Positions 42,928-53,138 of a stretch of DNA of 64,000 nucleotides are shown here, piece after piece. Numbering within the stretch: the first letter of the stretch is position 1; each line of letters begins with the position of its first letter. Made by a program: the position numbers and the translations under genes. Source of the DNA: Roseomonas sp. KE0001 (lineage in GTDB: Bacteria; Pseudomonadota; Alphaproteobacteria; Acetobacterales; Acetobacteraceae); NCBI RefSeq assembly GCF_016107285.1, contig NZ_RCVQ01000002.1, positions 558,001-622,000 on the forward strand. Direction: 5' to 3'. Below the pieces are notes generated by a model. That model was not told the DNA's origin. It was given only the letters and a program-made list of their open reading frames with translations, and searched no databases.

Positions 42928-45900
42928 GCGCTCTCCTCCTCCACCTGGGGTCCACTCACGGGCCGGAAGCGGATCTCCGCCATGAAGCCCGCCTCCGCAT
43001 AGTCCATCTCGACGCCTGAGCCGGGGCCGAGTTCGGCCGGCAGGCCACGCTCCAGCATCCGGCTGCCGAAGCCGCGGCGCGAGGGCGGGCGCACCGGCGG
43101 CCCGCCGCGCTCCTGCCAGGTCAGCCGCACCATGCCATCCGGGTCGCCCCGCCAGGTCACCTCGACCTGACCCTCGGGCCGCGACAGGGCGCCGTGCTTG
43201 ATCGCGTTGGTGGCCAGCTCGTGCAGGGCCAGGGCAAGGCCAAGGGCCTGACGCGGCGCCAGCCAGACCGAGGGGCCGTCGATCAGCAGGTGCGGCTCGC
43301 CGCCGGGTTCGGCATCCCCCTGCCAGGGGGCGAGGGCGGCCCGTGCCGTGTCCTCCAGCGTGGCGCCGCGCCAGGTGCGCGCGGTCAGCAGGTCGTGCCC
43401 GCGCGACAGGGTCAGCAGCCGCGCCTGGAAGTCGTTCAGGAAGCGCGGGATCGCCTCGGCGCTGGTGCCGGCGGTGCGCGCCGTCTGCAGGGCCAGGGAA
43501 TGCACCGTGGCCAGGGTGTTCTTGACCCGGTGGTTCAGCTCGCCGAGCAGCAGCGCCTGCCGCGCCTCGGCGGCCTTGGCCGCCGTGATGTCGCGCGCCA
43601 GGCCGCCGCGCCGGGTCATGATTCCCTGGGTGTCGAGGATGGGGAAGCTGACGTCGCGGATCCAGCGCATGCCGCCATCGGGCCGCAGGATGCGGTACTC
43701 GACATCGTAGCCACCCTCGCGGCCGGCCGCCTCCATCGCCTGGCGGTAGCGCTCCTGGTCGGCCGGGTGGATGGCGTCGCGGCCGGCCGCCGGGTTCTCG
43801 AACATCCGCTCGCGCGCGATGCCCCAGATCCGCTCGAAGGCGGGGCTGACGAACTCCATGGTCTGCCAGTCGGGCGAGACCATCCACATCACATCCGGGC
43901 TCGCCTCGGCGAAGCGGCGGAACCGGCTCTCCGAGGCGGCCAGCGCCATGGCGGCCTGCACCGCCGCCTCGCGGGAGGCGGCCTGGGCGGACACCTGCCG
44001 GGCCAGGGCCTCGCGCGCCTCGACCAGGTCGGAGACATCGGTGACGGCGCCGATCCAGCGGCGGATGCTGCCATCCGGCGCCCGGGCCGGCAGGGCGCGC
44101 ACCATGCACCAGCGCCAGCCGCCCTCCATGCGGCGCAGGCGCAGCTCGGTGCTGAAGGCCTCGCCCTTGCGCAGCGCGCGCTGCCAGGCCCGCTCGGCGC
44201 GCCGCTGGTCCTCCGGGTGGATGATCTGCGCCAGCGCCTGCATGGCCACCGCCGGCGCCATGCCGGTGAAGTCCTGCAGGCGCGGATTGACGTAGTCGAT
44301 GCGCCCATCCGGCAGGCTGGACCAGACCACCTGCGGGATGGCCTCGGCCAGGGTGCGGAAGCGCAGCTCGCTCTCGCGCAGCGCCTCGCCGGCGCGCCGC
44401 TCGGCATCGATGTCGGTGATGGCGACGACGGCGCCTTTCAGCGTGCCCTGCGCGTCGCGTACCGGCGCGGCGGCGATGCGCAGCCAGACCATGCTGCCGT
44501 CCCCGCGGCGGTAGTGATACTCGCCGCTGGCCGGCAGGCCGGTCAGCAGGGTGCGGCCGATTGGCAGCTCGGCGCCCGCCGCGCGCCGGCCATCGGCATG
44601 ATAGGCCTCGAAATCCTCGCGATACTGCGCGATGCCGGCGGAGAGCCGCACCGGGTGACGCAGGATATCTTCCAGCCGGCGGTTACCCAGCAGGATACGG
44701 CCCGAGGGCGCCTCGGCCAGCAGCACGCCGACCGGCACATTGTCCATCACCGCCTTCAGACGCGCCTCGCTGTCGCGCAGCGCCGCCTCGGCCGCGCGCT
44801 GGTCGGTGACGTCGCGGAAGAACAGGGTGAGCCCCTCGGTCGAGGGATAGACATCGGCGGAGATCCAGCGGCCGAGGGCGGGGTGGAAGGCGGTGGCGCC
44901 CTGCGGGGTTCCCTCCTGCGCGGCGCGGCGGCAGACGGCGCCGAAGGGTCCGCTGTCCCAGCCGGGGAAGCCTTCGCGGAGCGGGCGGCCGATCAGTTCG
45001 CGCTGCCCGGCCTGTGCCCGGGCGCGGCCGTTGATGTAGAGGACGATGCCGTCAGGGTCGAGCACCAGCACGCTGTCGGTCGTGGTCTCCAGCACGGTCT
45101 GCAGCCGGGCGGTCAGCGTGATCCGCTCCGCCTCCAGCGCCTCGCGCTCGGCCGCCGCGAGGCTGAGCGCCCGCGCCGCGCTGTCGATCTCGAAGAGGCC
45201 GCTCGGCGGGAAGGGCGGCAGCGCCGCGCCACGGCCGAAGGCGCTGGCCATGCGGCCGAGGCGGCCGAGCGGCAGGGCGATGCGCCGGTCCACCCAGAAG
45301 GCGAGCGCCAGGGTGAAGACCAGCAGCATCAGCCCGCCCATCACCAGCACCGGGCTCAGCGTGCGCAGCAGGTTGCCGTCGAGCTGCTCCGCCGGCAGGC
45401 CGATCAGCACCACCCATTCGGTGCCGACGACCCGGTGCCAGGCGGTGTAGAGCGGCACGCGGTCGCGGCTGCGCCCGCGCAGCCAGCCGCTGGCCTCGCC
45501 GCTCGCCACGGCCTGCTGCGTGGCGCTCTGCGACGAGGCGCGATGGCCGATCATGCCCTCGATCGGCGGCAGGCGCGCGATCAGCCGGCCCTCCGCATCG
45601 GCGATCACCGCGATCCAGCCGGGCGGCAGGTCCACGAGCTCGAGCGGCCGGCTCCAGATCCGCTGGGGCGCGATCTCGGCCGAGACGAAGAGGCGCGGCG
45701 GGCCGGAGGGCACCGCCACCGCCTGTACGATATCGACGCGGTAGACGTTGTTCTCGGGGTCCATCCGCAGGTTGGAGACGCCGCTGCGCTGCGGCGACTC
45801 GGGCAGCACCGGCAGGCTGTCCTCATCCGCCCAGTCCTCGAAGGGAATCGCGGTGTCGACCAGCACGCGGCCCTGGCGGTCGGTCAGGCGGATGCGCCCT

Positions 45901-46202
45901 TCCTCGCCCTCCAGCACGGCCCGGGCCTGCTGGTGGAAGACGTCGTAGCGCCCGTCGCGCAGGGCGGGGGAGGTGGCGAGCGCGCTCAGCTCGCCGCGCA
46001 GGCCAAGGATCTCGCGCTCCAGCACGAAGGCGACGCCCTGCGACATCTCGCGCGCGGCGGCGGCCAGGCGCTCGTTCTCGGCATCGGCCATGCGGCCGGC
46101 GATATGCCCGGCCAGGGCCCAGAGCGGCAGCAGGGCGGCCAGGGCGATCATCAGCAGATGCAGGCGGACGGTGGGCTTCCAGCCGGGCAGCCACGCCCTC
46201 AT
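42924..46202 (-). CDS. Membrane HWE-family sensor histidine kinase with multiple PAS domains
   Basis: This 1092-residue protein has a first helix (LLMIALAALLPLWALAGHIA), a periplasmic Cache-like sensor of about 240 residues, and a second helix (VLVMGGLMLLVFTLALAFWV) with a HAMP-like linker. Several PAS/PAC units follow (for example VLETTTDSVLVLDPDGIVLYI and VPVGVLLAEAPSGRILLGN; WVRCAL-type PAC repeats later). The C-terminal HWE kinase core has LLGELNHRVKNTLATVHSLA and LALHELATNAIKHGAL. ATG 46202 precedes the first helix. The ligand is unknown. It is coupled to a receiver-only protein. Confidence 0.9.
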   Translation of the reverse strand: MRAWLPGWKPTVRLHLLMIALAALLPLWALAGHIAGRMADAENERLAAAAREMSQGVAFVLEREILGLRGELSALATSPALRDGRYDVFHQQARAVLEGEEGRIRLTDRQGRVLVDTAIPFEDWADEDSLPVLPESPQRSGVSNLRMDPENNVYRVDIVQAVAVPSGPPRLFVSAEIAPQRIWSRPLELVDLPPGWIAVIADAEGRLIARLPPIEGMIGHRASSQSATQQAVASGEASGWLRGRSRDRVPLYTAWHRVVGTEWVVLIGLPAEQLDGNLLRTLSPVLVMGGLMLLVFTLALAFWVDRRIALPLGRLGRMASAFGRGAALPPFPPSGLFEIDSAARALSLAAAEREALEAERITLTARLQTVLETTTDSVLVLDPDGIVLYINGRARAQAGQRELIGRPLREGFPGWDSGPFGAVCRRAAQEGTPQGATAFHPALGRWISADVYPSTEGLTLFFRDVTDQRAAEAALRDSEARLKAVMDNVPVGVLLAEAPSGRILLGNRRLEDILRHPVRLSAGIAQYREDFEAYHADGRRAAGAELPIGRTLLTGLPASGEYHYRRGDGSMVWLRIAAAPVRDAQGTLKGAVVAITDIDAERRAGEALRESELRFRTLAEAIPQVVWSSLPDGRIDYVNPRLQDFTGMAPAVAMQALAQIIHPEDQRRAERAWQRALRKGEAFSTELRLRRMEGGWRWCMVRALPARAPDGSIRRWIGAVTDVSDLVEAREALARQVSAQAASREAAVQAAMALAASESRFRRFAEASPDVMWMVSPDWQTMEFVSPAFERIWGIARERMFENPAAGRDAIHPADQERYRQAMEAAGREGGYDVEYRILRPDGGMRWIRDVSFPILDTQGIMTRRGGLARDITAAKAAEARQALLLGELNHRVKNTLATVHSLALQTARTAGTSAEAIPRFLNDFQARLLTLSRGHDLLTARTWRGATLEDTARAALAPWQGDAEPGGEPHLLIDGPSVWLAPRQALGLALALHELATNAIKHGALSRPEGQVEVTWRGDPDGMVRLTWQERGGPPVRPPSRRGFGSRMLERGLPAELGPGSGVEMDYAEAGFMAEIRFRPVSGPQVEEESA

Positions 46203-46403
46203 GCCGTCCGCCTCCGTCCCTGCCGCCGCTTGCGGCGAGACGTCATGCCGAATATTCCGTGCCCGCGCGGGGAAGGCCGCCTGTCGCCGCAACCGAGACA
46301 TGCATGGCCCTGCTAGAACTGCACCCTGCATAGACCAAGCGGCGCCGGCCCGCATCCCCCAACCGTGCTTCCCCCGATCGAGAGTCCCGGCTCCCGGGCC
46401 CGG

Positions 46404-46438
46404 CCGCCCGCTCCCCGGGGGAAAGGGGGAGGGGGCGG
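46404..46438 (-). terminator. Hairpin after the Bug receptor gene (copy 2)
   Basis: CCGCCC plus CTCCCC (46404-46416) can pair with GGGGAG plus GGGCGG (46426-46438) with one bulge. It is just beyond the receptor stop on the leftward strand and has no T-run. Confidence 0.3.
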
Positions 46439-46448
46439 TGGCAAGACC

Positions 46449-47462
46449 TCAGTCGGCGTACTGGCCGGCGGCCTCGATCACCGGGCGCCACTTGGCGATA
46501 TCGGCCTCCCAGAAGGCCTTGTGCGCCGCCGGGGTGGCCCGCTCCGCCGCCACCGGCTCGGTGCCGAGATCCTGGAAGCGGCGGGCCAGGCTTTCGTTGG
46601 CGAGCGCCGCCTGCAGCGCCTTCGACAGCCGCGCGATGACCGGCGCCGGCGTGCCCTTGGGCGCGTAGAGGCCGTGCCAGATGGTCACTTCCATCCCCGG
46701 CAGCCCCGCCTCGGCGGTGGTGGGCACGTCGGGCAGGGAGGGGAGGCGCTGCGGCGTGGTGACGGCGAAGACCTTCACCGCCCCGGCGCGGATATGGCTG
46801 GTGGTGTTGGTGGTCTGGTCGCACAACACGTCCACCGTGCCGGCGATCAGGTCGGTCATCGCCGGGCCGGTGCCGCGATAGGGGACGGTGGTCATCGGCG
46901 CGTCGATCGCCTTCTGCAGCAGCAGGCCGCAGAGGTGGCTGGCGGCGCCGATGCCGGCATTGGCGTAGTTGATCCCGGTGGTGTCGCGCTTCACCAGCGC
47001 CACCAGGTCCTGCAGCGTGTTCGCCGCGATGTCCTTGTTGGCGATGATGGTCATCGGCACCTCGGTGACCAGCCCAATCGGCTCGAACCCGCCCACCGGA
47101 TCATAGCTCAGCCGGCGGTAGAGGCTGGGGGTGGTGCCCATGCCGATATGATGCAGCAGCAGCGTGTAGCCGTCCGGCCTGGCCTGGGCGACGCGGGCCG
47201 CGCCCAGCGTGCCGCCGGCGCCGCCGACATTCTCCACCACCACGGTCTGGCCGAGATCGCGGCCCATGCCCTCGGCGACGAGGCGGGTCACGGTGTCCGT
47301 CGGGCCGCCGGCGGCGAAGGGCACGACGATGGTGATGGTGCGGCTCGGGTAGTCCCCCTGCGCGCGCGCCGCCGTGGGGGCCAGCGCGAGGGTCACGGAG
47401 GCCAGCGCGGCCAGCCCAGCGGAAAGCAGGGGCAGGGCGGCCAGCAGGCTGCGTCGATGCAT
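46449..47462 (-). CDS. Bug/TctC-family tripartite tricarboxylate transporter receptor (copy 2)
   Basis: This is a 337-residue periplasmic receptor. The signal is MHRRSLLAALPLLSAGLAA with cleavage near ARAQ. Mature motifs are YPSRTITIVVPFAAGGPTDTVTRLVAE, GQTVVVENVGGAGGTLGAARV, YANAGIGAASHLCGLLL, TVPYRGTGPAMTDLIAGTVDVL, and QRLPSLPDVPTTAEAGLPG. ATG 47462 gives a standard signal; upstream frame to 47510 is not needed. It lies between lepA and the HWE kinase with no transporter or enzyme partner. Ligand unknown. Confidence 0.92.
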   Translation of the reverse strand: MHRRSLLAALPLLSAGLAALASVTLALAPTAARAQGDYPSRTITIVVPFAAGGPTDTVTRLVAEGMGRDLGQTVVVENVGGAGGTLGAARVAQARPDGYTLLLHHIGMGTTPSLYRRLSYDPVGGFEPIGLVTEVPMTIIANKDIAANTLQDLVALVKRDTTGINYANAGIGAASHLCGLLLQKAIDAPMTTVPYRGTGPAMTDLIAGTVDVLCDQTTNTTSHIRAGAVKVFAVTTPQRLPSLPDVPTTAEAGLPGMEVTIWHGLYAPKGTPAPVIARLSKALQAALANESLARRFQDLGTEPVAAERATPAAHKAFWEADIAKWRPVIEAAGQYAD

Positions 47463-47567
47463 CGGATGTTCACTCCCGGTCTTGTGCCGTCCGATGAGAC
47501 GGTCCGGCACTGTTCCCGATTAGCGAGGATGCTCCGGGCGGTGAACTAAAAAGAGCGGCGCCGCGCC

Positions 47568-49373
47568 TCAGCTGTCCATCTTGAGGGCGGCGATGAAGGC
47601 GCTCTGCGGGATCTCGACCTTGCCGAACTGCCGCATGCGCTTCTTGCCCTCCTTCTGCTTCTCCAGGAGCTTGCGCTTGCGGCTGATGTCGCCGCCGTAG
47701 CACTTGGCGGTGACGTCCTTGGACATGGCGGAGATGGTCTCGCGCGCGATGACGCGGCCGCCGATCGCCGCCTGGATGGGGATCTTGAAGAGCTGGCGGG
47801 GGATCAGCTCCTTCAGCTTCTCGCAGATCGAGCGGCCGCGCCGCTCGGCCTGGGAACGGTGCGCCATGAAGGAGAGCGCGTCCACCGGCTCGTTGTTCAC
47901 CAGGATGGAGATCTTGACCAGGTCGCCCTCGTCATAGCCGTCCATCTGGTAGTCGAAGGAGGCATAGCCGCGGCTGACGCTCTTGAGGCGGTCGTAGAAG
48001 TCGAACACCACCTCGTTCAGCGGCAGGCGGTAGACCGCCATGGCGCGGTTGCCGACATAGGTCAGCTCCACCTGCTGGCCGCGCCGTTCGGAGCACAGCG
48101 TCAGGATGGCCCCCAGATGCTCGTCCGGGACCATGATGGTGGCCTTGATCCAGGGCTCCTGGATGCTCTCGATCAGCGACGGGTCCGGCATGTCGGCCGG
48201 ATTGTGCAGGTCCGTCTCCTCGCCCTTGGTCAGCTTCAGCTTGTAGACGACGCTGGGCGCCGTCGCGATCAGGTCGAGGTCGAACTCGCGGGAGAGGCGC
48301 TCCTGGATGATCTCGAGGTGCAGCAGGCCCAGGAAGCCGCAGCGGAAGCCGAAGCCCAGCGCGGCGGAGCTCTCCGCCTCGAAATGGAAGGAGGCATCGT
48401 TCAGCCGCAGCTTGCCGAGCGATTCGCGCAGCTTCTCGAAGTCGTCGGCATCGACCGGGTAGAGGCCGCACCAGACCACCGGGATGGAGGGCTTGAAGCC
48501 CGGCAGCGGCTCGGCGGCCGGCACGCGGTCGTCGGTGATGGTGTCGCCGACATTGGTCTCGGCCACCGTCTTGATGGCGGCGTTGAGGTAGCCCATCTCG
48601 CCCGGCCCCAGGCTGTCCACCGCCACCATCTTGGGGCGGAAGACGCCGACGCTGTCCACCGTGTGCGTCGTGCCCTCGGCCATGAAGCGGATCTTCTGGC
48701 CGCGGCGGATGGTGCCATCCTTCACCCGGATCAGGATGATGACGCCGAGATAGGGGTCGTACCAGCTATCCACCAGCAGCGCCTTCAGCGGCGCGCCGGC
48801 GTCGCCCTGCGGCGCCGGCAGGCGGTGGACGATGGCCTCCAGCACGCCCTCGATGTTGAGGCCGGACTTGGCGGAGATCTCCACCGCCTCCGAGGCGTCG
48901 AGGCCGATCACGTCCTCGATCTGCTGCTTCACCCGCTCCGGCTCGGCCGCCGGCAGGTCGATCTTGTTCAGGACCGGGACGATCTCGTGATTGGCGTCGA
49001 TCGCCTGGTAGACATTGGCCAGCGTCTGCGCCTCGACCCCCTGGGAGGCATCGACCACCAGCAGCGAGCCCTCGCAGGCGGCCAGCGAGCGGGAGACCTC
49101 ATAGGCGAAATCGACGTGGCCCGGCGTGTCCATCAGGTTGAGGACATAGGTCTCGCCGTCCTTCGCCTTGTAGTCGAGGCGGACGGAGGCGGCCTTGATG
49201 GTGATGCCGCGCTCCTGCTCCAGCTCCATGCTGTCGAGCATCTGCTCCTTCATCTCCCGCTGGGAGATGGCCCCGGTGGCCTGGATCAGCCGGTCGGCCA
49301 GGGTGGATTTCCCGTGGTCGATATGGGCGATGATGGAGAAGTTGCGGATACGGGAGAGAGGTGTGTCGGTCAT
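47568..49373 (-). CDS. lepA: Elongation factor 4 (back-translocating GTPase)
   Basis: This 601-residue GTPase (EF4) binds ribosomes and affects elongation or initiation under stress. G motifs are seen: [46 protein letters not shown] and [18 protein letters not shown]-like domains follow, then the LepA-specific C terminus ([20 protein letters not shown]). ATG 49373 matches the family start ([17 protein letters not shown]). The gene is monocistronic here, with a small lipoprotein gene divergent. Confidence 0.97.
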   Translation of the reverse strand: MTDTPLSRIRNFSIIAHIDHGKSTLADRLIQATGAISQREMKEQMLDSMELEQERGITIKAASVRLDYKAKDGETYVLNLMDTPGHVDFAYEVSRSLAACEGSLLVVDASQGVEAQTLANVYQAIDANHEIVPVLNKIDLPAAEPERVKQQIEDVIGLDASEAVEISAKSGLNIEGVLEAIVHRLPAPQGDAGAPLKALLVDSWYDPYLGVIILIRVKDGTIRRGQKIRFMAEGTTHTVDSVGVFRPKMVAVDSLGPGEMGYLNAAIKTVAETNVGDTITDDRVPAAEPLPGFKPSIPVVWCGLYPVDADDFEKLRESLGKLRLNDASFHFEAESSAALGFGFRCGFLGLLHLEIIQERLSREFDLDLIATAPSVVYKLKLTKGEETDLHNPADMPDPSLIESIQEPWIKATIMVPDEHLGAILTLCSERRGQQVELTYVGNRAMAVYRLPLNEVVFDFYDRLKSVSRGYASFDYQMDGYDEGDLVKISILVNNEPVDALSFMAHRSQAERRGRSICEKLKELIPRQLFKIPIQAAIGGRVIARETISAMSKDVTAKCYGGDISRKRKLLEKQKEGKKRMRQFGKVEIPQSAFIAALKMDS

Positions 49374-49585
49374 GCTGTTCCGGCGGCAGGTAAGGCGGAG
49401 CGCACCCGCCGAGGTCTTGCCGCAGCAGATAGGGCAAGCGGCGGCGGAATCAAAGCGCGGCGGCGGCCGAGGCCGCGCCAAAGGGAGGGGCGGTAGCCGC
49501 GGGCCAAGCTAAGGCTTGTCAGCTGCCGGGAGATTGGCTTTTCTTTCGTGGCAGCAGATCGTCCGACCGGCGTACTGGAGAAGCC

Positions 49586-49864
49586 ATGCCAGACCGCGCG
49601 ACATCCACATGTCGATCCATCCTTCTCCAATGCGGCCTGGTGCCGGCCCTCTTCCTGGCCGGATGTGGTCTGCAGGAGGAACTGGACGCCCTGGACCGCC
49701 AGAACTTCGAGCGCGGCTGCGCCAATCTGGGCATCACGCGCGCTTCGCCGAACTGGGAGCAGTGCATGCTGCAGCAGCAGGCCAATGAGACCTACAAGGA
49801 GCAGCAGCTTCTGAACCGGATCAATCAGGAGAATCAGGCGAAGGAACTGAAGCGCGGCCGCTGA
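49586..49864 (+). CDS. Small putative lipoprotein
   Basis: This 92-residue protein has a lipoprotein signal: a hydrophobic run (CGLVPALFLAGC) with Cys in the lipobox LAGC near residue 27. The mature part is short and charged, with two Cys (RGCANLG, WEQCMLQQQ) and a Gln/Asn/Glu-rich helical C terminus (ETYKEQQLLNRINQENQAK) that could form a coiled coil. I do not recognise the family. It is divergent from lepA and convergent with a glycosyltransferase gene, from which it is separated by a strong terminator. Confidence 0.75.
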   Translation: MPDRATSTCRSILLQCGLVPALFLAGCGLQEELDALDRQNFERGCANLGITRASPNWEQCMLQQQANETYKEQQLLNRINQENQAKELKRGR

Positions 49865-49894
49865 GCCGCCGCTTCCGTCAGGAGCCAGCGAAAA

Positions 49895-49922
49895 GGCCCG
49901 AAGGGAGTGCTCCCTCCGGGCC
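49895..49922. terminator. Bidirectional terminator between the lipoprotein and GT4 genes
   Basis: GGCCCG with GGGA (49895-49906) pairs with TCCC and CGGGCC (49911-49922), giving a long interrupted stem around a 4-base loop. AAAA precedes it on the plus strand, which is TTTT on the leftward strand. Confidence 0.65.
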
Positions 49923-49948
49923 CTGGGGCTTCGCCTCGGCGCTTACCC

Positions 49949-51007
49949 TCACTCCGCCGCGACGGCGAGGCCCGGGCGCTCCTGCCGCGCCAGCGTCTCG
50001 TAGAGGGCCACGTAGTCCTCCGCCATGCGGCGGGCGGTGAAGCGCTCCTCGAAGCGGGCGCGGACGGCGGCGCGCGGCAGGCTGCGCAGGCGGCCCACGG
50101 CGGCGATCGCCTCGGCCATGCTGTTCACCGCGAAGCCGGTCAGCCCCTCGTCGATCACCTCCGGCACCGAGCCGTGCCGGAAGGCGATCACGGGCGTGCC
50201 GCAGGCCATCGCCTCGATCATCACCAGGCCGAAGGGCTCCGGCCAGTCGATCGGCGTCAGCAGGCCGATGGCGCCGGAGAGGAAGTCGGGCTTCTGCGTC
50301 TCATCGATCTCGCCGATGAACTCGATCAGCGGATGCGCCAGCATCGGCTTGATCTTGCTCTCGAAGTAGTCGACGTCCACGCGATCCACCTTGGCCGCGA
50401 TCTTCAGCGGCGTATTGGTAGCGATGGCGATCTCGATCGCCCGGTCGCAGCGCTTCTCGGGCGCGATGCGGCCGAGGAAGGCAAGGTAGCCGGGCGTGAC
50501 GCCCGGCCGCGGCGTCAGCAGCCGCTCGGGCAGGCCGTGATGGATGGTGGCGGCGAAATTCGCCTGCGGCAGCGGCCTGCGCTGGTCGTTCGAGATCGAG
50601 ACCACCGGCACCTGGCTGAAGGCGTCGAAGACGGGCTGCAGCTCCGGCAGGTCCAGCCGGCCGTGCAGCGTGGTCACGAAAGGCACGGACTGGCGGGAGA
50701 AGAGCGGGAAGGGCAGGTAGTCCAGATGGAAGTGCAGCAGGTCGAAGTCGTGCCGGCGGCGGTAGACCTCCTCCAGCATCAGGTTCAGCGGGGCGTTGGC
50801 GTCGCGCACCGAGGGGTCGAGGCGCAGCGCCTTGCGGCACATCGGCGCCAGCTTCGCCCGGGTGATCGAATCGCCACTGGCGAACAGCGTCACGTCATGG
50901 CCGAGCGCCACCAGCTCCTCGGTGATGTAGGAGACGATCCGCTCCGTCCCGCCATAGAGCTTCGGGGGAACGGCTTCCGTCAGGGGAGCGATCTGGGCGA
51001 TACGCAT
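49949..51007 (-). CDS. Glycosyltransferase family 4
   Basis: This 352-residue GT-B enzyme would transfer a sugar from a nucleotide-sugar donor in the cytoplasm. It has the N-terminal acceptor half MRIAQIAPLTEAVPPKLYGGTERIVSYI and the GT4 donor-site motif PEPFGLVMIEAMACGTPVIAF with GSVPEVIDEG. The family acts in cell-surface polysaccharide, glycolipid or trehalose-type synthesis; no polysaccharide cluster is in sight, so the product is unknown. ATG 51007 is exactly at the family start. It is divergent from an MsbA-like exporter. Confidence 0.9.
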   Translation of the reverse strand: MRIAQIAPLTEAVPPKLYGGTERIVSYITEELVALGHDVTLFASGDSITRAKLAPMCRKALRLDPSVRDANAPLNLMLEEVYRRRHDFDLLHFHLDYLPFPLFSRQSVPFVTTLHGRLDLPELQPVFDAFSQVPVVSISNDQRRPLPQANFAATIHHGLPERLLTPRPGVTPGYLAFLGRIAPEKRCDRAIEIAIATNTPLKIAAKVDRVDVDYFESKIKPMLAHPLIEFIGEIDETQKPDFLSGAIGLLTPIDWPEPFGLVMIEAMACGTPVIAFRHGSVPEVIDEGLTGFAVNSMAEAIAAVGRLRSLPRAAVRARFEERFTARRMAEDYVALYETLARQERPGLAVAAE

Positions 51008-51176
51008 GGGGTCCGGTTCTCCTTTGCCTCTGACCCCCGTATCGCAGCCGAATGCGGTCCTGATTCGGCACATCTCGCCATGATTTCGTCAGGAAGGGGG
51101 CGTTTCCTCTGCAACAACGCGGATGCAGCGGGCGTTCACGCTCATGTGTCCCGGAGATCGAGGAGGCTTTGCCCCC

Positions 51177-52985
51177 ATGACCGCCGCCCGTCCGTCCGAC
51201 GATGAAGCCGCCCTCCTCCGCCTCGGCCGGAGGCCGGTGGGCTTCCTGCTTCGCCACCTGAAGCCGTACGCAGGGAGCCACGTCGCGATCCTGCTGGCCG
51301 TGCTGGGCGCCGTCGGCTGCTCGGTGGGCGCCAATTACGCGGTGAAGCACCTGATTGACACGCTCTCGGGCGGTCCCTCCCAGGCGGCGCAGGCGGCGGT
51401 CTGGACCGCCTTCGCCATCCTGGCCGGCGTCATCGCGGCGGACAACCTGCTCTGGCGCGTCGGCGGCTGGATCGCGGCGGACCGCTTCCCGCGCGCCACC
51501 GCCTCGATGCGGGCCGAGCTGTTCCGCCACCTCTCCGGCCACTCCCCGGGCTATTTCGCCAACCGCTCGGCCGGCACGCTGGCGGCGCGCATCAGCGCCA
51601 CCGGCACCGCCGCCTTCACCGTGCTGCAGAACTTCACCTGGCACACCGTGCCGCCGGCCGTCGCCGTCACCCTCTCCATCGGCTTCCTGGCCAGCGTCGA
51701 TCCCTGGATGGCGGGCTGCCTGGTGGTTGTCGCCTTCACCCTGGCGGCCGGCGTCGCCTGGCTCGGCCGGCGCGGCGAGCGGCTGCATGACAGCTTCGCC
51801 AGCCGCGCCGCGGCGGTGGACGGGCAGCTGGTGGACGTGGTGCAGAACTTCTCCCTGGTGCGCGCCTTCGGGGCCTTCAAGCGCGAGGCCGTGCTGCTCG
51901 ACAACGCCCTGGCGGGCGAGACCGCCGCGCGCCGCAGCAGCCTGCGCTACCTGGAGAAGCTGCGCCTGGTGCATGGCGCCACGACCGCGCTGCTGACCGC
52001 CTGCCTGCTGGCCTGGGTGGTGCACCTCTGGCAGCTCGGCCGCGCCACCACCGGCGACATCGTGCTGGTCTGCACCCTGGGCTTCACCATCCTCCATGCC
52101 AGCCGCGACCTCGCGATGGCCCTGGTGGACCTGACGCAGTACGTGGCCCGCATGCGCGAGGCGCTGTCCGCCCTGCTGGTCCCGCACGATCTGCCGGACG
52201 CCGCCGATGCCCATGGTCTGGCGGCGCGCGGCGGCCATGTGGTGTTCCAGGATGTCACCTTCCGCTATCCCTCGGCGCCCGAGGGCAGCACGGCGGTGCT
52301 GCGCGGCCTGAACCTCGACATCGCCCCGGGCCAGAAGGTCGGCGTGGTGGGCCGCTCCGGCGCCGGCAAGTCCACCCTGCTGACGCTGCTGCAGCGCCAC
52401 TCCGAGCCGCAGGGCGGCGCCGTGCTGATCGATGGCCAGGACATCGCCCATTCCACCCGCGAGAGCCTGGCCGACATGATCGCCGTGGTGCCGCAGGACG
52501 TGTCGATGTTCCACCGGACCGTGCTGGAGAACATCCGCTACGCCCGCCCGGAGGCGACCGATGCCGAGGTGATGGCGGCGGCCGAGGCGGCCCGCTGCCG
52601 CGACTTCATCGAGGCGTTGCCGGAAGGGTTCAATACCATCGTCGGCGATCGGGGCGCCAAACTCTCGGGCGGCCAGCGACAGCGCCTGGCCATCGCCCGC
52701 GCCCTGCTGAAGAACGCGCCGATCCTGCTGCTGGACGAGGCGACCTCCGCCCTCGACTCCGAGTCGGAGGCCGAGGTGCAGAAGGCGCTGGACGGGCTAA
52801 TGGAGGGCCGCACCGTGATCGCGGTGGCCCACCGCCTCGCCACCCTGACCAATTTTGACCGCATCGTGGTGATGGAGAACGGGCAGGTGGTGCAGGACGG
52901 CGCGCCGGACCTGCTGATGCGCCGCCCCGGCCCCTACCAGGACATGGTGCGCCGCCAGTCGGAGGCCTTGCAGGTCGCGGCCTAA
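51177..52985 (+). CDS. ABC exporter, fused permease/ATPase (MsbA-like, second copy in the window)
   Basis: This 602-residue half-transporter has six helices (starting SHVAILLAVLGAVGCSVGANY). Its ATPase carries Walker A GRSGAGKSTLL, signature LSGGQRQRLAIARALL, Walker B ILLLDEATSALDSESE, and VAVAHRLATL. ATG 51177 has GAGGAGG ten bases upstream. It is followed by a terminator. It shares the overall form with the exporter at 10728-12500 but differs in sequence, so the two are separate paralogues. Substrate unknown; an adjacent glycosyltransferase suggests a glycolipid, which is inference. Confidence 0.92.
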   Translation: MTAARPSDDEAALLRLGRRPVGFLLRHLKPYAGSHVAILLAVLGAVGCSVGANYAVKHLIDTLSGGPSQAAQAAVWTAFAILAGVIAADNLLWRVGGWIAADRFPRATASMRAELFRHLSGHSPGYFANRSAGTLAARISATGTAAFTVLQNFTWHTVPPAVAVTLSIGFLASVDPWMAGCLVVVAFTLAAGVAWLGRRGERLHDSFASRAAAVDGQLVDVVQNFSLVRAFGAFKREAVLLDNALAGETAARRSSLRYLEKLRLVHGATTALLTACLLAWVVHLWQLGRATTGDIVLVCTLGFTILHASRDLAMALVDLTQYVARMREALSALLVPHDLPDAADAHGLAARGGHVVFQDVTFRYPSAPEGSTAVLRGLNLDIAPGQKVGVVGRSGAGKSTLLTLLQRHSEPQGGAVLIDGQDIAHSTRESLADMIAVVPQDVSMFHRTVLENIRYARPEATDAEVMAAAEAARCRDFIEALPEGFNTIVGDRGAKLSGGQRQRLAIARALLKNAPILLLDEATSALDSESEAEVQKALDGLMEGRTVIAVAHRLATLTNFDRIVVMENGQVVQDGAPDLLMRRPGPYQDMVRRQSEALQVAA

Positions 52986-53008
52986 GGTTCTCGCGGGAAG
53001 GGAGGCAG

Positions 53009-53030
53009 GGGAGGCTCCGGCCTCCCTTTT
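53009..53030 (+). terminator. Terminator after the second ABC exporter
   Basis: GGGAGG (53009-53014) pairs with CCTCCC (53021-53026), extended by C53015-G53020, with a 4-base loop and TTTT after the stem. It lies 24 bases after the stop. Confidence 0.75.
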
Positions 53031-53138
53031 CGCTGTCCGGGCTGTTGCAACCCTGGATACGGTGGTCGCCCGCATCTTCTTGTGTCGGATGGAAAGGTCG
53101 GGCTAGCCTAGCGGCCAGGTTGCAGGAGACCGAAAGCC

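Noticed and set aside
43194-46316. Plus-strand 1040-codon frame opposite the HWE kinase
   Set aside because: It is an antisense shadow of a gene with clear kinase and PAS motifs.
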